A stretch of 20,042 bases of DNA from UBA5266 sp964610025 (lineage in GTDB: Bacteria; Bacteroidota; Bacteroidia; Bacteroidales; WCHB1-69): positions 1 to 20,042 of the forward strand of contig CAZSTX010000042.1 of NCBI GenBank assembly GCA_964610025.1, given 5' to 3'. The position numbers were made by a program, and so were the translations under genes. This document shows positions 8,168 to 15,650 of this stretch, piece after piece. Positions within the stretch are counted from its first letter, which is position 1, and each line of letters begins with the position of its first letter. The notes beneath the pieces are model-generated. The model did no database searches. It saw only the letters and a list, made by a program, of their open reading frames with translations, and had not been told where the DNA came from.

Positions 8168-8175
8168 AAAGGAGG
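8168..8175 (+). promoter_or_regulatory. Strong Shine-Dalgarno, unusual for this genome
   Basis: AAAGGAGG ends 8 bases before the ATG at 8184 and is a near-perfect anti-16S match. The other genes in the window have A/T-rich leaders with no such site (queE has only a weak AAGGA). It fixes the lipoprotein start and suggests an unusual initiation rate for this gene. Confidence 0.8.
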
Positions 8176-8183
8176 AATAAGTC

Positions 8184-9899
8184 ATGAAAAAAATAATAAA
8201 AGTCAACTTACTAATAGCGAGTGTCTTTTTATGGTCGTGTACTACCACTTCTACTATAATAGACGACGGATATTACACTTCCGTTGAAAGACAGCAAAAG
8301 TTAAACAGCGAAAAAACTACAAAAGAACAAACGCAAGATTCTCAAAATCAAAACTATTATAGTCAACAACAAAATCAAAACGACTATAGTCAACAACAAA
8401 ACAATCAAAATTATAATAATAATTATTATAATAATGAACAAGAAAATTCTGATTATTCCGAATCGTATACAAAAGACGGAAATACTTATATTACAAATAA
8501 TTATTATTACGACTCAGATAATTACTACGACTATGAGTATGCTGCTCGTCTTCGTCGTTTTTACAATCCTTATAGCAGTTGGAATTATTACGACCCATAT
8601 TACACCAATATGTATTGGTACAGTCACAATCCATCGCATTGGGGAGTTAGTGTTTATTTAGGTTATAATTTCTGGTGGGGAAATCCTTATTATCGTCCAT
8701 ATTATTATCATCCTTATTATTCACATTATGGATTTAACTATGGGTGGGGATACAATCCATATTATAATCCGTATTACAATCCCTACTATAACCCTTATTA
8801 TCAACGCTATCATTACAATCCTTATTATGGCTATTACAAACCACATAAACCAGACTATTATTACTACAATAGTTATGACAAAAATAGAACCTATAACTAT
8901 ACTTATGGACATAGAAGTTCAGCACAAGGTGGTATTACAGGAGTGGCAAATAGTGGAGATAATATAAGAAAATCAACAAATGATGAGCAAAGTAAAAAAG
9001 AAAATATCAGAACAACTCCAAACTCTTTTGGCGAAACATATGAAAATGCAATTAACTCAAATTCTCATTATCGCGAAAATCCAAGTACTTCGCGTACCAA
9101 TAACAATATGCCGCCTTCAACAAATCCTACTAATCAAAATACTTCGACACTACCAACACGTACAGCAACTGATATAAACACGAATGAATCTAACAGAATA
9201 TATATAGATCCAAATAATAAGGTAAATACAACTGAACAACCTCCTGGCATTCCAGGAAAGGTAACACCCTCGCTACAAGATAACAATTCATTAAGAAATG
9301 AGAACGCTAACGACAATAAGCAAGTAGCACCTTTTAACAATAAGGACAACAATCCTGTCAATCAACAAAACATCGAACGCAACACTACTCCTACTCAACC
9401 AACAACTCCTGCAAGAGATAATAATTTAAACCAAAATTATAACACTACACCATCTCAACCTAATAGTCAACAAAACATCCAACGCAACACTACTCCTACT
9501 CAATCAACAACTCCTGCAAGAGATAATAATTCAAACCAGAATTATAACACTACACCATCTCAACCTAATAGACAACAAAACATCCAACGCAACACTACTC
9601 CTACTCAATCAACAACTCCTGCAAGAGATAATAATTCAAACCAGAATTATAACACTACACCATCTCAACCTAATAGACAACAAAACATCCAACGTAACAC
9701 TACTCCTACTCAATCGACAACTCCTGCAAGAAGTAACAATTCGAATAGAAGTTACAACAGCACACCATCAAACAATAATAGCAGAAGCACTTATAGCGCA
9801 CCTGCTAATAATAGAAGCAGCTACAGCAGTCCCAGTTCTTCACCAAACAGGTCGTCAAGCAGTAGCCGTTCAACTAACAGTAATATTCAAAGAAGATAA
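8184..9899 (+). CDS. Tyr/Asn-rich repeat lipoprotein, surface or envelope protein of unknown function
   Basis: This 571-residue protein starts with a lipoprotein signal, MKKIIKVNLLIASVFLWSC, so Cys19 would be lipidated and the rest exported. Residues about 45-95 are Gln/Asn/Tyr-rich. Residues about 100-240 are extremely Tyr/Pro/Trp-rich, with four NPYY units in a row near 191-206 and a WGVSVYLGYNFWWGNPYY block. Residues 394-529 hold four 35-residue repeats of the type QQNIQRNTTPTQSTTPARDN followed by NSNQNYNTTPSQPNR. The last 40 residues are Ser/Arg/Asn-rich. No enzymatic domain is visible. Thr/Ser/Pro/Asn-rich repeats on a lipoprotein suggest an extended, possibly glycosylated stalk, and the Tyr-rich part could be adhesive or cross-linking; both are inference. 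The gene has a good promoter and the window's only strong Shine-Dalgarno. It precedes a FadL-like barrel by 41 bases. I do not recognise a named family. Confidence 0.88.
   Translation: MKKIIKVNLLIASVFLWSCTTTSTIIDDGYYTSVERQQKLNSEKTTKEQTQDSQNQNYYSQQQNQNDYSQQQNNQNYNNNYYNNEQENSDYSESYTKDGNTYITNNYYYDSDNYYDYEYAARLRRFYNPYSSWNYYDPYYTNMYWYSHNPSHWGVSVYLGYNFWWGNPYYRPYYYHPYYSHYGFNYGWGYNPYYNPYYNPYYNPYYQRYHYNPYYGYYKPHKPDYYYYNSYDKNRTYNYTYGHRSSAQGGITGVANSGDNIRKSTNDEQSKKENIRTTPNSFGETYENAINSNSHYRENPSTSRTNNNMPPSTNPTNQNTSTLPTRTATDINTNESNRIYIDPNNKVNTTEQPPGIPGKVTPSLQDNNSLRNENANDNKQVAPFNNKDNNPVNQQNIERNTTPTQPTTPARDNNLNQNYNTTPSQPNSQQNIQRNTTPTQSTTPARDNNSNQNYNTTPSQPNRQQNIQRNTTPTQSTTPARDNNSNQNYNTTPSQPNRQQNIQRNTTPTQSTTPARSNNSNRSYNSTPSNNNSRSTYSAPANNRSSYSSPSSSPNRSSSSSRSTNSNIQRR
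8754..8801 (+). repeat. Four tandem NPYY codon repeats (12 bp each)
   Basis: Four consecutive Asn-Pro-Tyr-Tyr units use different synonymous codons (AATCCATATTAT, AATCCGTATTAC, AATCCCTACTAT, AACCCTTATTAT). The protein is kept while the DNA has drifted, so these are older than the 105-bp repeats downstream and appear to be under selection for the amino acids. Confidence 0.85.
9363..9771 (+). repeat. 105-bp tandem repeat array in the lipoprotein gene (about 3.9 copies)
   Basis: Units start at 9363, 9468, 9573 and 9678. The second and third units (9468-9572 and 9573-9677) read as identical base for base. The first differs at a few positions, and the fourth decays after the ARSNN segment. As 105 is a multiple of 3, copy-number change would lengthen or shorten the protein by 35 residues without a frameshift. 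Confidence 0.95.
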
Positions 9900-9940
9900 A
9901 CTAAAACAAACATTTATTTTAATTATTTAAAACAAAAAAA

Positions 9941-11386
9941 ATGAGAAAATTAAATCTAACATTATTAGGCATTTTCACAATATTATTTTCAAATGTGTTT
10001 ACACAAAATGAATTAGATGCCTTTCGTTATTCGCAATTAAGCCCCACTGGCACAGCTCGATTTTCTTCTTTAGCTGGCTCAATGGGAGGATTTGGAGCTG
10101 ATTTCTCTTGTGTGAGTTCTAACCCTGCAAGTATTGGCGTATATAAACGCACAGAATTCACATTTTCACCAGCTTTGTATCACAGCAAAGCTACTTCTAT
10201 TTACAACAAAACAGATGCTTACGATTTTAAATATAATTTTAACGTAGGCAATCTTGCTGCAGTTTTAGTAGTGCCTGTCGGCAAAAATTGGTTAGTCCAA
10301 TTTGGAACAGGTTTTAATCGCATGAATAATTACCATGATCGTTTCATTATAAAAGGTCCAAACACAGGTGCACAAGCTAATACTACTACATCAATGTCAG
10401 ATTATTTTGCTACATTAGCGAATAAAACTGCCGATTCTAACCTTACAGGAATACCTTATTGGGCTTATCAAACATGGCTTATTGATCCTAAAATCAGCAG
10501 CGAGCCCAATCAATACACAAGTCATATAAAAGGAGTTGACCTAATGCAACGCAAGATAATACAAACAACGGGAGCTGCCAACGAATATGTTTTTTCTTCG
10601 GGGGCTAATTACAATGACATGCTATACATAGGAGCAACCTTAGGCGTACCATTTTTCTCTTATACACAAAGCTCTGTATACTCTGAAAAACTAAAAGATC
10701 CCAATGATACTACCGATTTTCGTTCATTTCATGTAGACGAAACTTTTTCATCGGAAGCAACGGGAGTTAATTTCAAATTAGGAATGCTCTATCAGCCTTT
10801 TAAATTTATACGTTTTGGGTTTTCTTTTCATACACCCACCTTTTATAACAACATAAGAGAAAGGTATAGTGCTGATTACGAAACAGAAGGTTATGATAAA
10901 AAATACAATGCGAATGGGAAATTTGATTATTCGCTAACAACACCATTAAAAATTGTAGGAGATTTGGCTTTTATTATTGGAAAATACGGCTTTATTAATC
11001 TTCACTACAATTTTACCGATTACTCTACAATGCAAATGCACTCACGCTATTATGATTTTGATATAGAAAACGAAAACATACGTAATTATTTCCAAGCTGT
11101 TCATAGTATTGGAATTGGAGCTGAAGCAAATCTTTCGCCTATATCACTACGAATAGGATACGCTTATAACACCAACCCTTATAAACCCACAACGTATATA
11201 GATGGAAGTTATCACCTGATAACAGGAGGAATTGGCATACGTACCAATTATTTTTTCACCGACTTCGCCTATGTTCATAAATTATATTATAACAAAACTG
11301 TATTTTACAATGCACCTAACAATAATATAATTAATCAACGCATAGTCAATCAACATTTTATATTCACTTTTGGATTTAAAATTTAA
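9941..11386 (+). CDS. FadL/OmpP1-like outer-membrane transport protein
   Basis: This 481-residue protein has a signal peptide (MRKLNLTLLGIFTILFSNVFT, cut near residue 21). The mature N-terminus has the Bacteroidota OmpP1/FadL pattern LDAFRYSQLSPTGTARFSSLAGSMGGFGADFSCVSSNPASIGVYKRTEFTFSP. SSNPAS corresponds to the conserved NPA motif of the FadL N-terminal hatch. The rest alternates short amphipathic strands rich in Tyr/Phe/Gly, ending in HFIFTFGFKI, as expected of an outer-membrane beta-barrel. FadL-like channels take up hydrophobic compounds; Bacteroidota members are often auto-labelled 'hemin receptor' without evidence. The substrate is therefore not assignable. It lies 41 bases after the repeat lipoprotein and just before queE. 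No separate promoter or Shine-Dalgarno was seen, so co-transcription with the lipoprotein is likely. Confidence 0.85.
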   Translation: MRKLNLTLLGIFTILFSNVFTQNELDAFRYSQLSPTGTARFSSLAGSMGGFGADFSCVSSNPASIGVYKRTEFTFSPALYHSKATSIYNKTDAYDFKYNFNVGNLAAVLVVPVGKNWLVQFGTGFNRMNNYHDRFIIKGPNTGAQANTTTSMSDYFATLANKTADSNLTGIPYWAYQTWLIDPKISSEPNQYTSHIKGVDLMQRKIIQTTGAANEYVFSSGANYNDMLYIGATLGVPFFSYTQSSVYSEKLKDPNDTTDFRSFHVDETFSSEATGVNFKLGMLYQPFKFIRFGFSFHTPTFYNNIRERYSADYETEGYDKKYNANGKFDYSLTTPLKIVGDLAFIIGKYGFINLHYNFTDYSTMQMHSRYYDFDIENENIRNYFQAVHSIGIGAEANLSPISLRIGYAYNTNPYKPTTYIDGSYHLITGGIGIRTNYFFTDFAYVHKLYYNKTVFYNAPNNNIINQRIVNQHFIFTFGFKI

Positions 11387-11425
11387 CACAACTTGACAAC
11401 AAATAGTTTATTGGAACAAGGAATA

Positions 11426-12019
11426 ATGCTTCCCATTATGGAGGAGTTTTATTCTTTGCAAGGAGAAGGATTTCACACAGGAAAAGCCGCTTATTTTTTA
11501 CGCATTGGAGGTTGTGATGTTGGTTGTAGTTTTTGTGATATAAAAGAATCGTGGGATGCAAGCATACATCCTTTAGTAAAAGTTGATAAAGTAATTGATA
11601 ACATATTGTCTTCTTCTGCAACTACAGTTGTCATTACAGGAGGCGAACCTTGCTTATACAACTTATCTTACTTATGTCAACAAATTAAAAAACATACTAT
11701 TACATTACACCTTGAAACTTCTGGTTCAGAAAAATTAAGTGGCGAATGGGATTGGATTTGCTTTTCTCCAAAAAGAAAAACATTTATTCACCAAGCATTT
11801 TATCAAAAAGCTAACGAACTAAAAATCATTATACAAGAACCTGATGATTTGTTATGGGCTGAAGAAAATGCTCGAAAAGTATCAAGCAAATGCGAATTGT
11901 TTTTACAGCCAGAATGGAGCCAAAGAAATGTGATACTTCCCTATATTGTCAACTACATATTATCGCACCCAATATGGAAAGTTTCTTTACAAAGTCATAA
12001 ATACATGCGTATTCCTTAA
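11426..12019 (+). CDS. queE: 7-carboxy-7-deazaguanine synthase QueE
   Basis: This radical-SAM enzyme converts 6-carboxy-tetrahydropterin to 7-carboxy-7-deazaguanine, on the route to queuosine and related modified bases. The N-terminus has MEEFYSLQGEGFHTG, which is typical of QueE. The [4Fe-4S] motif reads CDVGCSFC (Cys-x3-Cys-x2-Cys), followed by DIKESWD. VVITGGEPCL is the SAM-binding GGEP motif and LHLETSGS a further family strand. I start at ATG 11426, giving 197 residues, because AAGGA lies just upstream and family similarity begins at LPIMEEF. The same frame also opens at TTG 11393, 6 bases after the previous stop, which would give 208 residues. No queC, queD or queF is nearby. Function is sure; the start is less so. 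Confidence 0.93.
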   Translation: MLPIMEEFYSLQGEGFHTGKAAYFLRIGGCDVGCSFCDIKESWDASIHPLVKVDKVIDNILSSSATTVVITGGEPCLYNLSYLCQQIKKHTITLHLETSGSEKLSGEWDWICFSPKRKTFIHQAFYQKANELKIIIQEPDDLLWAEENARKVSSKCELFLQPEWSQRNVILPYIVNYILSHPIWKVSLQSHKYMRIP

Positions 12020-12036
12020 TGAAAAGATAAAAACCG

Positions 12037-13446
12037 ATGACAAAGAAAAAAAAAGAAATATTACTCGAAAATATTGAAATTATCGATGCAGGAACAGAAG
12101 GAGTAGCCATTGGCAAACACGAAAACATGGTTATTTTTGTACCTTATGCTGTTCCGGGCGATATAGTAGATATAAAAGCAATAAAAAAAAGAAGTTATTA
12201 TCACGCTAAAATACTAAAAATCAAAACTCCTTCGCCCAATCGCACCACTCCATTGTGTCAACATTTTGGAGTTTGTGGAGGCTGCAAATGGCAGCAAATG
12301 GATTATAAAACTCAATTATATTATAAACAAAAACAAGTTACTGACAATTTTGAGCGCATAGGAAAATTTACATTTCCAACATTGGAACCTATCCTTCCCT
12401 CTGCCAATATCTATGAATACCGTAATAAAATAGAATATGCTTTCTCGTCTCGCAGATGGTTAACCGACGAAGAAATATCAAGTGGCAAGGAGCTTGATAG
12501 TAGAGCATTAGGATTTCATATGCAAGGAATGTATGACAGAATTTTAGACATAGAAACCTGTCATTTACACCATAACATAGGAAATAGTATTCGCAATACA
12601 ATCAAACAATACGCTATCGACAACAACTTAACATTTTGGGATGCACGCGAAAACAAAGGATTTATACGTAATCTAATGATGCGTTTTTCATCTATTGGCG
12701 ATTTAATGTTGATTGTTTCCTTTTATCATTATGATAAATCTGCCGAAAAATTACTCTATTATATAAAAGAAAAATTTCCGGAATTAACATCTATTCTTTA
12801 TGTTATCAATAAAAAAGTGAATGATATAATAACAGATTTGCCAATAAATGTATTTTCAGGTAAAATGTATATCACAGAAAAAATGAAAGATTTAACTTTC
12901 CAAATACATCCTTATGCTTTCTATCAAACCAATTCGGAACAAGCATTTAATTTGTATAATGTTGTAAAAAATTTTGCAGATATACAATCAGAAGATATTG
13001 TTTATGACTTATATACAGGAACAGGTACCATTGCTTTATTTTTAGCAAAAGAAGCAAAAAAAATAATAGGTGTAGAATATGTGGAAGAAGCTATTGCCAA
13101 TGCTAAAAACAATGCTAAAATCAATAATATTACAAATGTTGATTTTATAGTTGGCGATATGGCAAAAATATTTACAAACGACTTTGTAGCTACACACGGG
13201 CAGCCGCATATCATTATATCAGACCCGCCAAGATCGGGTATGCACAGCAAGGTAATAGAACAAATAATACAAATAGCACCCGAAAAAATTGTTTATGTAA
13301 GTTGTAATCCAGCTACTCAAGCGAGAGATATTGCTTTAATGATAAATAGATATGATGTTGTTAAAGTTCAAGCAGTCGATATGTTTCCTCACACCCAGCA
13401 TATAGAAAACATTGTATTGCTTCAAAAAAAACAATTCTTATCGTAA
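12037..13446 (+). CDS. rlmD: 23S rRNA (uracil-5)-methyltransferase, RlmD/RumA-like
   Basis: A SAM-dependent enzyme that adds a 5-methyl group to a uracil in 23S rRNA (U1939 for the E. coli relative). It is 469 residues. An N-terminal TRAM RNA-binding domain covers about residues 6-62 (IEIIDAGTEGVAIGKHENMVIFVPYAVPGD). The iron-sulphur ligands are Cys74, Cys80, Cys83 (CQHFGVCGGC) and Cys175 (ETCHLHH). The SAM motif is DLYTGTG (324-330). ISDPPRSGMH is the substrate motif, and VSCNPAT holds the catalytic Cys423. All expected residues are present. Which uracil is modified is inferred, as RlmC/RlmD/RlmCD relatives look alike. It starts 17 bases after queE. Its last 25 bases overlap the 3' end of the opposing aroQ, with no terminator between them. 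Confidence 0.92.
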   Translation: MTKKKKEILLENIEIIDAGTEGVAIGKHENMVIFVPYAVPGDIVDIKAIKKRSYYHAKILKIKTPSPNRTTPLCQHFGVCGGCKWQQMDYKTQLYYKQKQVTDNFERIGKFTFPTLEPILPSANIYEYRNKIEYAFSSRRWLTDEEISSGKELDSRALGFHMQGMYDRILDIETCHLHHNIGNSIRNTIKQYAIDNNLTFWDARENKGFIRNLMMRFSSIGDLMLIVSFYHYDKSAEKLLYYIKEKFPELTSILYVINKKVNDIITDLPINVFSGKMYITEKMKDLTFQIHPYAFYQTNSEQAFNLYNVVKNFADIQSEDIVYDLYTGTGTIALFLAKEAKKIIGVEYVEEAIANAKNNAKINNITNVDFIVGDMAKIFTNDFVATHGQPHIIISDPPRSGMHSKVIEQIIQIAPEKIVYVSCNPATQARDIALMINRYDVVKVQAVDMFPHTQHIENIVLLQKKQFLS

Positions 13447-13877
13447 ATAAAACTTTCGATAGCCAATTGATAGCCTTTTAATCCAAAACCCATAATACTA
13501 CCTTTGCATACATCTGATATATAGGAATGTTTGCGAAAAGATTCTCGCGACAATATATTGCTGATATGCACCTCAACAACAGGAATATCAATTGCTTTAA
13601 TGGCATCTCGTAAGGCAATAGAAGTGTGCGTATAAGCTCCAGGATTAATAATTATACCATCACGATGATTACCAGCTTGATGAATGGCTTCAATCATATC
13701 TCCTTCTGCGTTAAATTGCTGATAATCTATGTGTATAAAAGAATATTTTGCTATTAGCTTACTCAAATAATCCTCAAAAGGAATACTGCCATAAATAGCA
13801 CTTTCTCTTTTTCCTATTAAATTAAGATTAGGTCCATTTAAAATCAATACAGACAGGTTTGCATTGTTATTTTTCAT
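13422..13877 (-). CDS. aroQ: 3-dehydroquinate dehydratase, type II
   Basis: The enzyme removes water from 3-dehydroquinate in the shikimate pathway to aromatic amino acids and acts as a dodecamer in the family. The 151-residue protein shows LILNGPNLNLIGKRESAIYG (catalytic Tyr29), FNAEGD with Glu58, NPGAYTHTS (Asn78), EVHISN (His104) and RESFRKHSYIS, all family hallmarks. The usual REP before the Tyr is RES here. The start codon is inside the end of the divIC/ftsB-like gene, an 11-base overlap that suggests translational coupling. Its 3' end overlaps rlmD on the other strand. It is the last gene of the pdxA-to-aroQ run. Confidence 0.96.
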   Translation of the reverse strand: MKNNNANLSVLILNGPNLNLIGKRESAIYGSIPFEDYLSKLIAKYSFIHIDYQQFNAEGDMIEAIHQAGNHRDGIIINPGAYTHTSIALRDAIKAIDIPVVEVHISNILSRESFRKHSYISDVCKGSIMGFGLKGYQLAIESFIYDKNCFF

Positions 13878-14166
13878 TATCGTCTAAATAAATAATTCTA
13901 AAAATCTCTTCATTTTCTTTTTTCAAGAAATAATACTCACGCATATAAAGCTCCATGACATCTTTATTTTTATTGATTTCTTGATTTATTTTCTTCATTT
14001 GTTCATTTTTATAAAGCAGTTGATGATTGTCTCTCTCTAATTTTTTAATCTCTTTTTTTAATGTAGCACTTAAAAATAAATTATTTTCACTTAACGTTAA
14101 ATAGCTTATTAGCAACAATACAAGAATTGCATACTTGTATTTTCTTATCCATATTAGTATTTTCAT
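13867..14166 (-). CDS. DivIC/FtsB-like septum formation initiator
   Basis: This 99-residue protein has a short basic cytoplasmic start (MKILIWIRKYKY), one membrane span at about residues 13-28 (AILVLLLISYLTLS), then a charged heptad-like coiled coil at about 35-90 (LKKEIKKLERDNHQLLYKNEQMKKINQEINK). That topology, length and position match the DivIC/FtsB division proteins, which pair with FtsL and FtsQ/DivIB at the septum to license cell-wall synthesis. The EYYFLKKENEEIF segment resembles the 'REkygl...gE.vyri' end of the family. It sits 7 bases after glmM and overlaps aroQ by 11 bases. Small coiled-coil proteins are hard to assign by eye, so the name rests on topology plus that segment. Confidence 0.8.
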   Translation of the reverse strand: MKILIWIRKYKYAILVLLLISYLTLSENNLFLSATLKKEIKKLERDNHQLLYKNEQMKKINQEINKNKDVMELYMREYYFLKKENEEIFRIIYLDDNEK

Positions 14167-14173
14167 AGCAGTA

Positions 14174-15571
14174 TTATTGATTTTCTATATACTTATTAAT
14201 TTCATCTATTATTTTAGATGCTAATTGATTAGCATTTTTCTCTGTTTGACTTTCAGCATAAATGCGGATAATTGGTTCTGTGTTTGAGCGGCGTAAATGC
14301 ACCCATTCTTTGTCAAAATCAATTCGAAGCCCATCGATGTCATTGATAGGATATTTTTCGTATTTATTTTTGACATAAAGAAAAAGAGCATCTAAATCAA
14401 TATTGTTTTCTAAAAGTATTTTATTTTTAGAAATAAAAAAATCGGGATAGGTTTTTCTTAATTCGGAGCATGTTTTTTTAGTTTTCGACAAATAAGAAAG
14501 AAACAAAGCTATTCCTACTAATGCATCTCTACCATAATGTAGTTCGGGATAAATAACACCTCCATTGCCTTCGCCACCTATGACAGCATTTGTTGCTTTC
14601 ATTTTTTCAACCACATTCACTTCTCCAACTGCTGCTGCCTTATAAGACCCTCCGTGTTTTTCAGTAACAATTTGCAATGCTCTGGTCGAAGATAAATTAG
14701 AAACGGTATTGCCTATGCTATGTTGCAAAACATAATCAGCTACGGCTACTAAGGTATATTCTTCGCCAAAAACTGCTCCGTTTTCTTGTACAATAGCCAA
14801 TCTATCTACATCGGGATCGACAGCAAAACCTATATCAGCATTCGTATTTTTAACTGTAAAACACAATTCTTCTAAATGTTCGGGAAGTGGTTCGGGATTG
14901 TGTGCAAACACCCCTGTTGGCTCTCCGTTTATTAGTTGGATATTACTTACTCCTAAAGCCTTTAACAAAAGAGGCAATACGATTCCGCCTGAAGAATTGA
15001 CACAATCGACAACAATTTTAAATTTCCTTTTACGTATAGATTCCACATCAACCAACGGCAACTGAAGTATTTTTTTTATATGTAAATCAATTGCGTCTTG
15101 TTGCTGTATTAATTTTCCTAAATCATTGGCCTCTGAAAACAAAACACCTTTATTTTCGGAAAATATCATTATTTTTTCGCCTTCATCGGCAGACAAAAAC
15201 TCTCCTTTTTCGTTTAATAATTTTAGGGCGTTCCAATTAAATGGATTATGACTTGCTGTAATGATTATTCCACCCTTAGCATCAGAATGCAAAACTTTCA
15301 TTGCGACTGTAGGAGTAGTAGTTAGACCAATATCAATAACATTGATGCCCATACTCAACAAAGTGCCGCAAACTATCTGATTAACCATCTCGCCCGAAGT
15401 GCGTGCATCTCGCCCAACAACAACATGTAAATTGTTTTTATCTGCATTGTTTTCTTTCAAAAAAACACTATAAGCAATCGTAAATTTAACGACATCATAA
15501 GGAGTTAAATTTTCGTCCATCTTCCCTCCTATTGTTCCTCTAATTCCTGATATAGATTTTATTAACGCCAT
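14174..15571 (-). CDS. glmM: Phosphoglucosamine mutase
   Basis: An alpha-D-phosphohexomutase that interconverts glucosamine-6-phosphate and glucosamine-1-phosphate, feeding UDP-GlcNAc for peptidoglycan and lipopolysaccharide. It is 465 residues, the usual length. Domains in order show the start SISGIRGTIGG (6-16) and the phosphoserine loop TASHNP with Ser107 (105-110). The metal loop is DPDVDR (252-257), the sugar loop GGEGNGG (332-338), and the phosphate loop RRSNTEP (427-433). SNTEP in place of SGTEP is common in Bacteroidota homologues. Phosphomannomutase/phosphoglucomutase activity cannot be excluded by motif alone; the context with murF-alr and a division gene favours GlmM. It has its own good promoter in the 79-base gap after alr. 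Confidence 0.9.
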   Translation of the reverse strand: MALIKSISGIRGTIGGKMDENLTPYDVVKFTIAYSVFLKENNADKNNLHVVVGRDARTSGEMVNQIVCGTLLSMGINVIDIGLTTTPTVAMKVLHSDAKGGIIITASHNPFNWNALKLLNEKGEFLSADEGEKIMIFSENKGVLFSEANDLGKLIQQQDAIDLHIKKILQLPLVDVESIRKRKFKIVVDCVNSSGGIVLPLLLKALGVSNIQLINGEPTGVFAHNPEPLPEHLEELCFTVKNTNADIGFAVDPDVDRLAIVQENGAVFGEEYTLVAVADYVLQHSIGNTVSNLSSTRALQIVTEKHGGSYKAAAVGEVNVVEKMKATNAVIGGEGNGGVIYPELHYGRDALVGIALFLSYLSKTKKTCSELRKTYPDFFISKNKILLENNIDLDALFLYVKNKYEKYPINDIDGLRIDFDKEWVHLRRSNTEPIIRIYAESQTEKNANQLASKIIDEINKYIENQ

Positions 15572-15607
15572 AGCATTGTTTTATTTTTATATATATATTT
15601 TGGTCTA

Positions 15608-15639
15608 CAAAAATACGCTATTTAAGCATATCTGTCAAA
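15608..15639 (-). promoter_or_regulatory. Internal promoter ahead of glmM
   Basis: On the minus strand TTTG (15639-15636), 20 bases, then TATTTTTG (15615-15608) matches the Bacteroidota promoter at both elements with good spacing. The start would fall near 15601, about 30 bases before the glmM ATG. It would let glmM, the division gene and aroQ be expressed apart from pdxA and murF-alr. Confidence 0.65.
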
Positions 15640-15650
15640 ACTTATTGTAA

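Noticed and set aside
8434..9361. Several open frames on both strands inside the repeat lipoprotein gene
   Set aside because: They arise from the biased Tyr/Asn/Pro codons. Their translations are Ile/Val/Thr monotony, and the lipobox frame with the Shine-Dalgarno explains the locus.
9363..9771. CRISPR-like array
   Set aside because: The units are contiguous 105-bp coding repeats with no unique spacers, and they stay in frame in the lipoprotein.
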